Shown here: positions 1-8,009 of the stretch, piece after piece
Layout: the number at the start of each line of letters is the position of its first letter
Numbering within the stretch: position 1 is the stretch's first letter
DNA from: Sandaracinus sp.
GTDB taxonomy: Bacteria > Myxococcota_A > Polyangia > Polyangiales > Houyiibacteriaceae
DNA length: 47,621 bases
Direction: 5' to 3'
Assembly: GCA_002699025.1 (NCBI GenBank)
Contig: PABA01000169.1
Location: forward strand, 1-47,621
The notes under the pieces: model-generated
What the model was told of the DNA's origin: nothing
The model's database searches: none
Seen by the model: only the letters and a program-made list of their open reading frames with translations
Translations under genes and position numbers: made by a program

Positions 1-192
1 CCCGCCGAGGAAGCTGCGCCCGCCGAGGAGGCCGCGCCCGCCGAGGAGGCCGCGCCCGCCGAGGAGGCTGCGCCCGCCGAGGAGGCTGCGCCCGCCGAGG
101 AGGCTGCCGCGCCCGCCGAGGAGGCCGCGCCCACCGAGGAGGCTGCCGCGCCTGCCGAGGAGGCCGCGCCGGCGGAGGCCGCCGCGGAGTGA
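1..192 (+). CDS. C-terminal end of an Ala/Pro/Glu-repeat protein (partial)
   Basis: Frame 1 is open from the window edge to the TGA at 190-192. It encodes about ten units of PAEEAA or PAEEAAA, one of them with Thr for Ala, so the visible part is a low-complexity acidic tail. Such tails are usually extended and disordered, and in Gram-negative envelope proteins they often act as spacers. The 18-21 base units are close copies of each other, so their number probably varies by replication slippage. The stop overlaps the GTG start of the next gene by two bases, which suggests co-translation. The N-terminal domain lies outside the window, so no function can be given. Codon use and frame leave little doubt that it is coding. 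Confidence 0.75.
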   Translation, partial: PAEEAAPAEEAAPAEEAAPAEEAAPAEEAAPAEEAAAPAEEAAPTEEAAAPAEEAAPAEAAAE

Positions 193-1019
193 GCGGTACG
201 CCCCGCGCGGGCCGTGGCGCCCCCTCGACCCCTCGGGTCGCGGGGGCGCTCTTCGTCATGGGCCTGCTCGTCGGCTGCCAGGACTGCCTCCCGCGCTACG
301 AAGCCGAGGAGGTGGAGCGGCTCGCCTATCCGAGCTGCGGCGAGGGGCCGCTGCCCGAGGGGGAGGTGATCGCCTCCGGGCACCTGCGCGCCGGGCCGAC
401 CATGCGCGAGGGCTCGGTCGTCGAGCGCTGGGAGGTGCGGCGCCGCGACTGCCTCTACGTGTTCACCGTGCACCAGGAGTGGGAGCGGCAGATCTCCGAC
501 GTGGAGGTCGTCTACGACGCGGACTGGAAGCCGCTCCGGGCCTGGAAGCGGATGACCATCCCCGGCGCCGACCCCGACGGCCGGCCGGACACGCGCCTCT
601 ACCAGCTCGAGGACGAGCCGGTCTCGATGATCCAGCGCTCCCCCGAGGGGCTCTCGCGCCACCGCTTCAACGGGGGCCGGCCCGTCGCCGTGATCGGACC
701 GGGGAGGGCGCTCGTGAGCGCGTGGATCCAGGCGCACGACCTCGAGGTCGGAGACGTCGTCCGGGGGCCGGTGCTCGACTTCCGGCCGCTCGTCGAGGAG
801 ATCGACGAGGTGGCGCTGCGTCGCGACCCGGATCGGGAAGAGCCCGGGCTCGGCCCAGTGCGGGTCTACACGGTGTTCGGGCGCGAGTCGGTGTTCACCG
901 ACGAGCACGGCTGGGTGGTCGGCGACCTGGCGGGCCTCCGCACGGACGAGAGCCTCGACACGCCGGCCCCGGAGCCGCTGCCGACCTACGGGGCGCCCAA
1001 CCCGCGAGGTACGCCGTGA
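189..1019 (+). CDS. Hypothetical lipoprotein
   Basis: A 276-residue protein. The GTG start overlaps the preceding TGA (GTGA). The N-terminus has Arg residues, then a hydrophobic stretch ending in a lipobox LVGC with Cys at about residue 30, so it should be a lipid-anchored envelope protein. An internal ATG at 258 would leave too short a signal, so the GTG is preferred. The mature part has several Cys, Trp-Glu-Val strand-like segments and mixed charge. It ends in a Pro-rich tail. I recognise no family. The stop overlaps the GTG of the esterase lipoprotein downstream by the same GTGA arrangement, so three consecutive genes appear translationally coupled. Coding status is well supported; function is unknown. 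Confidence 0.8.
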   Translation: MSGTPRAGRGAPSTPRVAGALFVMGLLVGCQDCLPRYEAEEVERLAYPSCGEGPLPEGEVIASGHLRAGPTMREGSVVERWEVRRRDCLYVFTVHQEWERQISDVEVVYDADWKPLRAWKRMTIPGADPDGRPDTRLYQLEDEPVSMIQRSPEGLSRHRFNGGRPVAVIGPGRALVSAWIQAHDLEVGDVVRGPVLDFRPLVEEIDEVALRRDPDREEPGLGPVRVYTVFGRESVFTDEHGWVVGDLAGLRTDESLDTPAPEPLPTYGAPNPRGTP

Positions 1020-2476
1020 GCGGCCGCGTGGCCAAGTGGGCGGGGGTCGCGGGCCTCGGGCTGGCGCTCCTGCTGGCCTGCGGCGGGTGCGCGGATGACG
1101 ACGCCTCACCGCCCGACGGCGGAGACGCTCACCCGGACGCCGGTCGCCGGGACGCGGAGGTCGCCGACGGAGGCATCGCCGATGGCGGCGGGCGGGAGGA
1201 TGGCTCTCCTGGGGACGGCTCGGTCGGTGACGCGGGGGACGGGTCGGTCCGTGACGGCGGGCCCCCCGATGCCGGCCCCGAGGAGCGGGACGTGGACGCG
1301 CTCCTCGCGGCGCTCCGCGATCCCGACGCCACGGCGGCGGCGCTCGACGCCGTGCTCGAGGAGGTGGCCCGGGACGAGGGCTGGCCGCTCCGCGCCGCGG
1401 GGCGCTGGGTCTTCTTCGGGCGCTGGGACGCCGCGCCGGGCGCCGTCTCCTGCGTGGGCGACTGGAACGATTTCACGCCGGAGGTGGATCCGGCCGAGCG
1501 CCTCGCCTCCGGGGTGCACTACCTCGCGGTCGTCGAGGCGGCGTCCGATCCGGCGGGCCAGAAGTGGAAGTGGCACGCGGCCGGGACCTTCCGGGCGCCG
1601 CTCGCGTCCACCGCCTACGGCTACGACGAGTTCGGAGAGCACGGCTGGGTGGCCCCGCCCCGCGACGCGAGCTGGCTCGCTCGCTTCCCCGGCTTCGGGC
1701 GAGCGGGCGTCGCCGAGCGGACGGTGCGCCTGCGCGTGCCGGCGGGCTTCGAGGCGGGCCCGGCTCGCGTGCTCCTCCTGCACGACGGACAGAACGTCTT
1801 CGATCCGGGGACCTTCTTCGGCGGCTGGCAGGCGGATGTCACGCTCGACCGCGCCTTCCCGGACGTGCTCGCAGTCGCCGTCGACAACGGACCGGACCGC
1901 TTCGCCACCTACACCCACACCGCGGACGACCTCGGCGATGGGCTCGTCGGCGGGGCGGCGGACGCCTACCTCGCGCTCCTCGAGGAGGAGGTCCTCCCCT
2001 TCGTGCGCGCTCGCTTCGGGGTGGCGGCGGTCGGGGAGGGGCTGGTCGTCGCCGGCTCGTCGCTCGGTGGGCTCGTGAGCCTGTACGCGGCGCAGGCTCG
2101 GCCCGAGCTCGCCGGCTGCGTGGTGGGCATGAGCTCGACGCTCGGCTGGGGCGCCTTCGGCCGTGACGGGTCGGAGGCGCTCGTGGCGCGCTGGTCGGCG
2201 CGGACGGCCCCGGCCATCTACCTGGACAGCGGCGGTGGCGTGAGCGGGGAGTGCGTCGACGGAGACGGCGACGGCCTCCCGGAGGACGCGGATGACTCGG
2301 ACAACTACTGCGTCACCCTCCAGCTCCGCGACCACCTGAGCGGCCTCGGCTACGCGGAGGGGACCGACCTCTTCCACTGGTGGGAGCCCGGCGCACCCCA
2401 CAACGAGGCCGCCTGGCGCGATCGCCTCGAGCGCGCCCTGGGCGCCTGCGCATCCGCCGGCTGGGCGGCCCGCTAG
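1016..2476 (+). CDS. Putative esterase lipoprotein (alpha/beta hydrolase, Fes/esterase D type)
   Basis: About 486 residues from a GTG that overlaps the upstream stop; the frame stays open far upstream, so the start rests on this overlap and on the signal peptide right after it. A hydrophobic stretch ends in LLLAC, a lipobox. An Asp/Gly/Ala-rich linker follows (about residues 26-85), then a region with an FxGxWN-like beta-sandwich (FVGDWNDF-type) of the kind found before enterochelin-esterase-like domains. The catalytic half has VLLLHDGQN, the nucleophile elbow GSSLGG and a late His in GAPHNEAAW. This fits the putative esterase family PF00756, which hydrolyses ester bonds of siderophores, acyl groups or carbohydrate esters. 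The substrate cannot be read from the sequence. A loop with DGDGDGLPEDADDSD looks like a calcium-binding insertion, flanked by two Cys. It should sit in the periplasm or on the surface. Confidence 0.82.
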   Translation: MSGRVAKWAGVAGLGLALLLACGGCADDDASPPDGGDAHPDAGRRDAEVADGGIADGGGREDGSPGDGSVGDAGDGSVRDGGPPDAGPEERDVDALLAALRDPDATAAALDAVLEEVARDEGWPLRAAGRWVFFGRWDAAPGAVSCVGDWNDFTPEVDPAERLASGVHYLAVVEAASDPAGQKWKWHAAGTFRAPLASTAYGYDEFGEHGWVAPPRDASWLARFPGFGRAGVAERTVRLRVPAGFEAGPARVLLLHDGQNVFDPGTFFGGWQADVTLDRAFPDVLAVAVDNGPDRFATYTHTADDLGDGLVGGAADAYLALLEEEVLPFVRARFGVAAVGEGLVVAGSSLGGLVSLYAAQARPELAGCVVGMSSTLGWGAFGRDGSEALVARWSARTAPAIYLDSGGGVSGECVDGDGDGLPEDADDSDNYCVTLQLRDHLSGLGYAEGTDLFHWWEPGAPHNEAAWRDRLERALGACASAGWAAR

Positions 2477-2479
2477 CGA

Positions 2480-2607
2480 CCGGCCTCTGGCCGGCCGTTC
2501 TGGCGAAACCCGGCGGATCTCGCCGGAAGGCGCGTCGACGACGACGCTCCTTCGCGGGATTCCTCCGAGGAATCGCGCTTCAGCGCCAGACCGGGAGGGC
2601 TGGCGCT
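2480..2607. terminator. Convergent intergenic region with three hairpins
   Basis: Three perfect inverted repeats lie between the convergent esterase and PAP2 genes: arms CCGGCC with loop TCT (2480-2494), arms GATTCCT with loop CCG (2558-2574), and arms AGCGCCAG with a 10-base loop (2582-2607). The last overlaps the TAG stop of the PAP2 gene. No T-tract follows, so these are probable but unproven bidirectional terminators. Confidence 0.5.
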
Positions 2608-3571
2608 AGAGCGGCTCCCACACGGGCTGGCGGTCGTCGTCGTCGTCGTCCCGGCTGCTCTCGCGGCCGCCGACGACCACGGCCACCGTTCGCGCCGTGA
2701 TGGCGAGGCAGAGGCCGGCGACGACGTCGATGAACCAATGCCAGCGGAGGAACATCGTGGCGATGACCATGTTCGCCGCGAAGAACGCGATGACCGGCCA
2801 CGCGAAGCGGAAGGGCTTGGTCTTCCGCCAGCCGAAGGCATGGAGCGCGAAGAAGACCGGGTAGGCCGTGTGCAGCGAGGGGAAGATGTCGAGCTGCGCG
2901 CCGGCGGACTCGACGGTGACGAGCACCTGCTGCCAGAAGAAGCCGCCGTGGATGGGCTCGGGGAACTCCATGGCCGCGTAGGGGCCGGCGCCGGGGACGA
3001 GCGTGTAGATGATGTGCCCGAGGACCGCGACGGTCATCGCGCCGAGCATGATCTCGCGCAGTCGACGGCCGCGGTCGAAGAAGAGCGCCGGCAGGAGCAT
3101 GCCCGCCATCAGGTAGAAGTAGCTGTAATAGAAGAAGGCGATCCACTCGACGATTGGCGGCTCGTTGAAGCGGTTGAACCAGAGCGCGGGCGTGATGCCG
3201 AGGAGCGCCTCGTCGATCGCGCGGAGCTGGGCGTCGAGGAGCTCGGGCTGGAGCGCCGGGAGCAGGACGCGCAGCTGGAAGTAGCTCAGAGGGATCGGCG
3301 CGAAGATGCCGACCCGGTAGACGAGGGCGCGGAGCTTGCCGGGCCGCAGCACCTCACCGCGGCACAGCACGATGGTCGCGAAGGTGACGGTGAGGAGGGC
3401 CAGGCCGATGCGCTGCGCCATGGCCTTGTCCACCGAGTCGGGGGCGAGGCTGACGCGGAGCAGCAGGAAGCTGTGGAAGGCGAGCGCGACCTTGTCCTGG
3501 AACGCGAGGTTCTGCAGGACGACCCGGGCGATGCCCAGGGGTTGGCTGGTGGTGGTGGGCTGCTGATGCAA
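2606..3571 (-). CDS. PAP2-family membrane phosphatase / inositol-phosphotransferase-like
   Basis: A TTG start at 3571 is chosen because GGGAGGGAGA lies about five bases before it and the upstream frame encodes no plausible protein. This gives 321 residues. Hydrophobic segments at about 29-41, 54-70, 84-105, 141-165, 175-192, 208-225, 258-275 and 283-300 suggest a polytopic inner-membrane protein. The C-terminal half holds the PAP2 motifs: FPSLHTAYP (SxxH, about 230-237) and RWHWFIDVVAG (RxHWxxD, about 276-286). The family removes phosphate from lipid phosphates or transfers phospho-headgroups; the AUR1/inositol-phosphorylceramide-synthase branch looks most similar. A run of six Asp near the C-terminus comes from a GTC trinucleotide repeat. 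It lies near other lipid genes. The family call is firm; the substrate is inference. Confidence 0.85.
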   Translation of the reverse strand: MHQQPTTTSQPLGIARVVLQNLAFQDKVALAFHSFLLLRVSLAPDSVDKAMAQRIGLALLTVTFATIVLCRGEVLRPGKLRALVYRVGIFAPIPLSYFQLRVLLPALQPELLDAQLRAIDEALLGITPALWFNRFNEPPIVEWIAFFYYSYFYLMAGMLLPALFFDRGRRLREIMLGAMTVAVLGHIIYTLVPGAGPYAAMEFPEPIHGGFFWQQVLVTVESAGAQLDIFPSLHTAYPVFFALHAFGWRKTKPFRFAWPVIAFFAANMVIATMFLRWHWFIDVVAGLCLAITARTVAVVVGGRESSRDDDDDDRQPVWEPL

Positions 3572-3811
3572 GCGATCTCCCTCCCGCGTGAGGCACCTCG
3601 TCGGCGCGGCGCCCGCCTGCTCTCGACCTGCTCGACTCTGTCCCAGACGGCTCGGCGGCCCGGGGTCTTCTACGGGGCCGCTCGCCCGGGTCTCCCTCGT
3701 CCCGGCGGCGGGCGGCGGCGTCGATCTCTCGATTCCGGCCACATGGCCGGGTTCTGTCGCTAGCGTAGAGAGCGCCGGGCGCGATCGCAACTGGCGTGTG
3801 TCGAACGTGTT

Positions 3812-4804
3812 TCAGCCGTCCCGCCGCCGGGACAGGGCGCGCCGCTGCAGGGCGAGCGCGCCCACGCCGAGGAGCACGGCCCACCAGAGCGTCGCCAGGC
3901 GCACGAGCAGGGTGGTGGCGGTGGCGACGACGCTGCTCATGTCGGCGAGGCGTTCGAGCACGCCCGTCATGCCGGCCTCGGTCACACCGAGGCCGCCCGG
4001 CATCATGGCGACCGCGCCGACGATGGTCGGCGCGCTGTAGGCGAAGGTGGCCTCGAGCCAGCCGATGCCGACGTCCGGGAAGCCGCGGGCGATCAGCCAG
4101 AGGGCGGCGCACTCGGTGAACCAGGAGACGAGCGCGAGGAGCGTCGCCACGCCGAGCGGCACGGGCTGGGCGAGGGCGTGGAGCGACTCGTAGGCCTCGC
4201 GGAGGCGCGGCGCGAGGCGGGAGACGACCGGGAGCTTCTCGCCGATGCGCAGGAAGAGCTCACCGAGCGGGCGCCAAGCGCAGGCGAGCCAGAGCACGGT
4301 GACGAGGGCGCCGCCGCCGAGGGCCACCCAGCTCCCCTCCGAGAGGGCCAGGGTGCCGAGGGCCGTGAGGAGGACGAGCGCGAAGAGGTCCGTGAGCCGC
4401 TCGGCCACGACGATGGGCGCGGTCCGGGCCACGGAGACGCCGCGGGACTCGTAGAGCAGGACGGACTTGAAGACCTCGCCGACCTTGCCGGGGGTCACGC
4501 TCATGACGAAGCCGGCGACGAAGATGCGGGCGCTCTCGGCCTTCGGGACGCCGCGGATGCCGAGCCGGTGGAGGTAGTACTCCCAGCGCAGGTAGCGGAT
4601 GGCGTAGTTCGCCGTCGCGAGAGCCAGCCCGCCGATGAAGTAGATCCAGCGGTAGCGGCCGAGGTTCGCGCGGAGGGCGCTCACGTCGCCGTAGAGGGAC
4701 ATGCCGGCGAAGACGAGGGCGCCGATGACCGTCGCGATGATCAGCTGGCGGCCGAAGCGGGCTCCGCTCGGGGCGTCGGCGGTCGTGGTCTCCGCGTCGC
4801 TCAC
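3812..4804 (-). CDS. Flippase-like membrane protein (LPG synthase TM region / UPF0104)
   Basis: About 330 residues, nearly all membrane segments. The open frame runs far upstream antisense to another gene, so the start is set at the GTG at 4804, whose GTGA overlaps the stop of the upstream small gene. Recognisable family traits are RYLRWEYYL after the second segment, the SVTPGKVGE motif (about residues 100-108), a later RLTDLFALV, and MMPGGLGVTEAGM near the C-terminus. These match the lysylphosphatidylglycerol synthetase transmembrane region family (PF03706), whose members include AglD-like and Dol-P-linked glycan flippases and MprF's flippase half. There is no soluble aminoacyl-transfer domain, so it is not MprF itself. 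A role in lipid or glycolipid movement across the inner membrane is inferred. Confidence 0.85.
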   Translation of the reverse strand: MSDAETTTADAPSGARFGRQLIIATVIGALVFAGMSLYGDVSALRANLGRYRWIYFIGGLALATANYAIRYLRWEYYLHRLGIRGVPKAESARIFVAGFVMSVTPGKVGEVFKSVLLYESRGVSVARTAPIVVAERLTDLFALVLLTALGTLALSEGSWVALGGGALVTVLWLACAWRPLGELFLRIGEKLPVVSRLAPRLREAYESLHALAQPVPLGVATLLALVSWFTECAALWLIARGFPDVGIGWLEATFAYSAPTIVGAVAMMPGGLGVTEAGMTGVLERLADMSSVVATATTLLVRLATLWWAVLLGVGALALQRRALSRRRDG

Positions 4805-5244
4805 GAGCGCTTCGCCACGCGCCGGGCGAGGACGACGCCGGCGGCCAGGAGGAGCGCGCCGCCGCCTGCCCAGACGACCCACGCGGGCACCGGCAGCCGC
4901 CCGCGGCGGGGACCCGCCTCGGGGCGCACGAGCCGGTAGCGGCGGCCCTCGCGGTCGCGGAGGATCTCGCCATCGGGGTCGGTCCCGGGGGCTGGCTCGG
5001 CGGTCGCCTCGGTGGGCTCGTCGTCCGGCGTCTGGGCGGCGAGCGAAGCGGAGCCCAGGCCCAGCGCGAGCAGCAACGCGCCGAGGGCCGCCGCCCGACC
5101 GGCGCGTCCGGGGAGCGGCCCGGGCCTGGCGCCCCGTCGCCGGGGCGATCCCCCACGGGCGGAAGGCGGCCCACTCGGGGGAAACGGAGGGAGGGACCAG
5201 CGCACGGCGCGCGAAAGCTGACACGCGGGCGTCGCCGCCGCCAC
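4801..5244 (-). CDS. Small membrane protein with signal peptide and C-terminal TM segment
   Basis: Up to 147 residues; the exact start is uncertain because the first 45 residues are Pro/Arg-rich and may not be translated, and a GTG at about codon 14 is an alternative. A clear signal sequence (GRAGRAAALGALLLALGLGS, then ASLAA) is followed by an acidic Thr/Glu/Pro stretch, a short conserved-looking patch (EILRDREGRRYRLVRP), a hydrophobic helix (VPAWVVWAGGGALLLAAGVV) and an Arg/Lys tail. It would sit in the inner membrane with a short periplasmic domain. The stop overlaps the start of the flippase-like gene, so the two are likely made together and may act together. I know of no family for it. 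Confidence 0.6.
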   Translation of the reverse strand: MAAATPACQLSRAVRWSLPPFPPSGPPSARGGSPRRRGARPGPLPGRAGRAAALGALLLALGLGSASLAAQTPDDEPTEATAEPAPGTDPDGEILRDREGRRYRLVRPEAGPRRGRLPVPAWVVWAGGGALLLAAGVVLARRVAKRS

Positions 5245-5263
5245 GCGCAGTCGCAGCGGATGA

Positions 5264-5293
5264 TTGACCTCCCGATGGCGCCTCTCCTACGCT
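5264..5293 (+). promoter_or_regulatory. Candidate promoter for the TPR-AIM24/pgsA operon
   Basis: TTGACC at 5264-5269 is followed after 18 bases by TACGCT at 5288-5293, about 21 bases before the ATG at 5315. The -35 match is good (5 of 6) and the -10 match is weak. The same -35 and spacing recur at 13553 and 30848 in this window. Confidence 0.3.
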
Positions 5294-5314
5294 GCCGCGA
5301 GGCCCTTGCAGCCG

Positions 5315-6754
5315 ATGTCCCGAGACGGTGACGAACCCGAGCGCGCCCCCGCCTCCCGAACGCCCGAGGACGAGGCGCCGGGCCCGGGCACGCGTCCGCG
5401 CAGCAGACAGGTCGCCCGGGGCGCCGCGGGCGGGAACGACGACTTCCTCTATCACCTCTACCGGGGCAGCTCGATGCTGCTCCAGGACCAGGTGGTCGAG
5501 GCGAAGGAGGAGCTCGAGCGGGCCCTCGCGCTCCAGCCCCAGGACGCCAAGAGCCAGGACCTGCTCGCCGGGGTCTACTTCCGCCTCGGGGTCTATCCGC
5601 GGGCCATCGAGATCTGGCGACGGCTGGTCGACGCCTACCCGAAGGAGCCGACGCTCCGCGTGAACCTGGCGCTGGCGCTCTTCAAGACGGGGCAGGCCGA
5701 CGACGCGCTCGAGCACGTCCACGAGGCGCTCCGGATCCAGCCCGATCACGAGCGCGCCTGGGGCTACCTGGGGCTGATCCACTGGCGGCTCGGGCAGCTC
5801 GAGGCGGCCCGCGACGCCTTCCTCCGCGGCGGGCAGGCCTCCATGGCGCGGCGCATGGAGGAGGCGCTCGGGCGGGACGCGCCGATGCCGGACCCGGGGC
5901 CCTCGGGGGAGGAGCTCGAGGCGTCCGACCGGGCGGCCATGCGCTCGGCGGCCGAGGAGGCGCTCGAGCGGCTGGACTCGGAGTCCCCGCGGCTGGCCCT
6001 CGAGGGTCAGGCGGGCCGCGCCGAGGGGCGGCCGAGCGGCGTCTGGAGCCCGATCGAGCCGGGGACGGAGGTGGTGCCGCCGCGCCCGGCGGAGACGCGC
6101 CCACGGCTCCTGGGGGAGCCTCCCACGCTGGCGGACCGGGTGCGGCGCTGGACCGTCGCGCTCTCGCCCGACACCCCGCTGGCGGTGACGGCGAGCGGCG
6201 CGCTCCTGGTGCAGGCCGAGCACGACGTCTTCCTGCGGCTCTCGAACGTCTCGGCCGTGCGCGGCGAGCTCCGCACGACCGTCGTCCGCCGGCGCACCCG
6301 CGGGCGGGAGCTCGACGCGCTGCTCGGTGGCAAGGAGCCGGTCATGCATTGGCGCGGGCCGATCACCGCGCTCGTCCGCCCGCCGCGCGGCCGGCTCTTC
6401 GCGGCCCTGCGCCTCGGCGAGGACGCCCTCTACGTGCGCGAGGAGCTCCTCTTCGGGTTCGACGATCGGGTCGGCTTCGAGACGGCGAACCTGCCGCTCG
6501 CCGGGGATCCGGTCGTAGTCACGCAGCTCCACGGGGATGGCATCGCCGTGCTGACGGTGCCGGCGGAGCCCGTGGCCATGCGCGTGCAGGAGGGGGAGGA
6601 GCTGCGGGTCGATCCGGCGCAGCTGATCGGCTGGTCCGGCCGCCTCTTCCCCAACGCGCAGCGCGGGACGGCGCCCTACTCGGCGCACGCGCCGCCGCTC
6701 GGCTTTCGCGGCGATGGCGTGGTCCTGCTCGGCGAAGCGGCGGATCTGCGCTAA
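5315..6754 (+). CDS. TPR repeat protein with C-terminal AIM24 domain
   Basis: 479 residues from the ATG at 5315; an upstream ATG in frame would overlap the candidate promoter. After a charged disordered N-terminus, residues about 40-185 form at least four tetratricopeptide-type helix pairs (spacing of 34, with A..L...L...P signatures such as ALALQPQDA and ALRIQPDHE). A Glu/Arg-rich linker follows, then from about residue 278 a beta-rich region with the AIM24/TIGR00266 pattern (GALLVQAEHDVFLRLSNV, later MRVQEGEELRVDPAQLIGW). AIM24-like domains are beta-helical and of poorly known function; the mitochondrial protein supports inner-membrane organisation. The gene lies 10 bases before pgsA and so is probably co-transcribed with phosphatidylglycerol-phosphate synthesis. 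No signal peptide is visible, so it should be cytoplasmic or membrane-associated. The fusion is notable. Confidence 0.85.
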   Translation: MSRDGDEPERAPASRTPEDEAPGPGTRPRSRQVARGAAGGNDDFLYHLYRGSSMLLQDQVVEAKEELERALALQPQDAKSQDLLAGVYFRLGVYPRAIEIWRRLVDAYPKEPTLRVNLALALFKTGQADDALEHVHEALRIQPDHERAWGYLGLIHWRLGQLEAARDAFLRGGQASMARRMEEALGRDAPMPDPGPSGEELEASDRAAMRSAAEEALERLDSESPRLALEGQAGRAEGRPSGVWSPIEPGTEVVPPRPAETRPRLLGEPPTLADRVRRWTVALSPDTPLAVTASGALLVQAEHDVFLRLSNVSAVRGELRTTVVRRRTRGRELDALLGGKEPVMHWRGPITALVRPPRGRLFAALRLGEDALYVREELLFGFDDRVGFETANLPLAGDPVVVTQLHGDGIAVLTVPAEPVAMRVQEGEELRVDPAQLIGWSGRLFPNAQRGTAPYSAHAPPLGFRGDGVVLLGEAADLR

Positions 6755-6764
6755 GGCTCACGCG

Positions 6765-7466
6765 ATGGCGGCGGAGGAGCAGACGGACGGGGCGACGCCC
6801 CCGAAGCCGAAGGGCATCCGGCAGGACGCGATCAACCTGCCGAACCTGCTGACGTTCCTGCGCATCATCATGATCCCGCTGGTGCTCTACCTGCTGGCGG
6901 ACGGGACCCCGCGCGCGAATTTCTGGGCGGCCATCGTCTACATCCTGACGGCGGTCACGGACTTCCTCGACGGTTGGCTCGCGCGGCGGATGGGGCTGAT
7001 CAGCGTGCTCGGGAAGTTCCTGGACCCGCTGGCGGACAAGCTGCTCGTGATGGCGACGCTCGTCTTCATGGCCTACCTGGGGCGGCTGCCGCTGCTCGGG
7101 GTCGCGGCGGTGATCCTGATGGTCGGCCGGGAGCTGAGCATCACGGCGCTCCGGACCATCGCCATGAGCGAGGGGGTCGTGATGGCGGCCGGGCAGGGCG
7201 GCAAGGACAAGACGGCGCTCCAGATGACCGCCATCCTGCTGCTCATCGTCTACCACCCCTACGAGGTCGACTTCTTCTTCTTCCGGGTGGACGTCGACCT
7301 GGCGCAGGTGGGGCTGATCATCCTCTACATGAGCGTCTTCTTCGCGATCACCAGCGCCGGGGAGTACATCAAGCTCTTCGTCGACGCGGTCGAGGCGAAG
7401 GAGAGGCGCCTGGCGGAAGAACAGCACGCCGGAGAGCGGCAGGTCGAAGCGCGGCAGGGCGGGTAG
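6765..7466 (+). CDS. pgsA: CDP-diacylglycerol-glycerol-3-phosphate 3-phosphatidyltransferase
   Basis: 233 residues from the ATG at 6765. The enzyme joins CDP-diacylglycerol and glycerol-3-phosphate to make phosphatidylglycerol phosphate, the committed step to phosphatidylglycerol and cardiolipin. The CDP-alcohol phosphotransferase signature D-x2-D-G-x2-A-R-x8-G-x3-D-x3-D is complete (starting DFLDGWLARR and ending DPLADK, about residues 66-92). The N-terminus has NLPNLLTFLRI, typical of PgsA, and four to six hydrophobic segments follow. The tail is charged and Gln/Glu-rich, a little longer than in the E. coli enzyme. It is the second gene of an operon with the TPR-AIM24 protein, 10 bases away. 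CDP-alcohol enzymes are similar, so phosphatidylserine synthase is the alternative, but the N-terminal motif favours PgsA. Confidence 0.92.
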   Translation: MAAEEQTDGATPPKPKGIRQDAINLPNLLTFLRIIMIPLVLYLLADGTPRANFWAAIVYILTAVTDFLDGWLARRMGLISVLGKFLDPLADKLLVMATLVFMAYLGRLPLLGVAAVILMVGRELSITALRTIAMSEGVVMAAGQGGKDKTALQMTAILLLIVYHPYEVDFFFFRVDVDLAQVGLIILYMSVFFAITSAGEYIKLFVDAVEAKERRLAEEQHAGERQVEARQGG

Positions 7467-7577
7467 CGTCGGGCAGTCCTCGGGGCGCGATGGCCGGGCA
7501 GGTCCAGCAGTCCTCGAGGCCGGTGTTCGAGCCGTGCGTCTGCTGGAGCCGGGTGTTCGGCTCGAGCCCGGCTCCGC

Positions 7578-7928
7578 TCAGGCGAAGGTGCCGCCGTTCC
7601 AGCCCCAGAGGTGGCGCGGGGCGTCGCTCATCTCGATGTAGACGCGATCCTTGGCGAGGCCGAGCTCCTCTTCGAGGGCCGCGCAGACCCGCTCGCTGAG
7701 CTGCTCGCTCTGGGTCGGGTCGAAGCCGCCGAGGCTCTTCGCCTCCACGTAGGCCGTGGGCGCGTCGCTGCCGCCGAAGGTCATGGGCGCCGCCGGCGCG
7801 AGGCGCGTCATGACCCACTTCTCCGGCTTGCCGGTGACCTCGGCGAGGACGGTGGAGAGGCGCTTCAGCAGGCGCTTCGTCACCTCGGACTCGGGCGTGG
7901 CGGTCGTGTGCACGTGGATGAGCGGCAT
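7578..7928 (-). CDS. MIF-family tautomerase
   Basis: 116 residues from the ATG at 7928. It begins Met-Pro-Leu-Ile-His, so removal of Met exposes the catalytic N-terminal proline of the tautomerase superfamily. The length, the central PMTFGGSDAPTAYVEAKSLG stretch and the C-terminal GWNGGTFA ending match macrophage migration inhibitory factor (MIF) and phenylpyruvate tautomerase, rather than the 60-residue 4-oxalocrotonate tautomerases. Such proteins form trimers and convert enol and keto forms of phenylpyruvate in vitro; the natural bacterial role is unclear. The upstream frame is open but lies antisense to the next gene, so the start at the catalytic proline is firm. It stands alone, divergent from the PPC-domain gene with about 80 bases between. 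Confidence 0.88.
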   Translation of the reverse strand: MPLIHVHTTATPESEVTKRLLKRLSTVLAEVTGKPEKWVMTRLAPAAPMTFGGSDAPTAYVEAKSLGGFDPTQSEQLSERVCAALEEELGLAKDRVYIEMSDAPRHLWGWNGGTFA

Positions 7929-8009
7929 GCGCCCATGCTGCCACGGGCCGGGGAGGGCGTCGCCGGGGAAGGCCGGGCGGCGAGGCGCGCCGGGTGCTAA
8001 CACCGCGGC

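Noticed and set aside
3812-6688. A 958-codon open frame on the minus strand
   Set aside because: Only its last 330 codons encode a membrane protein; the rest is antisense to the TPR-AIM24 gene and reads as low-complexity Arg/Pro/Gly sequence typical of high-GC shadow frames.
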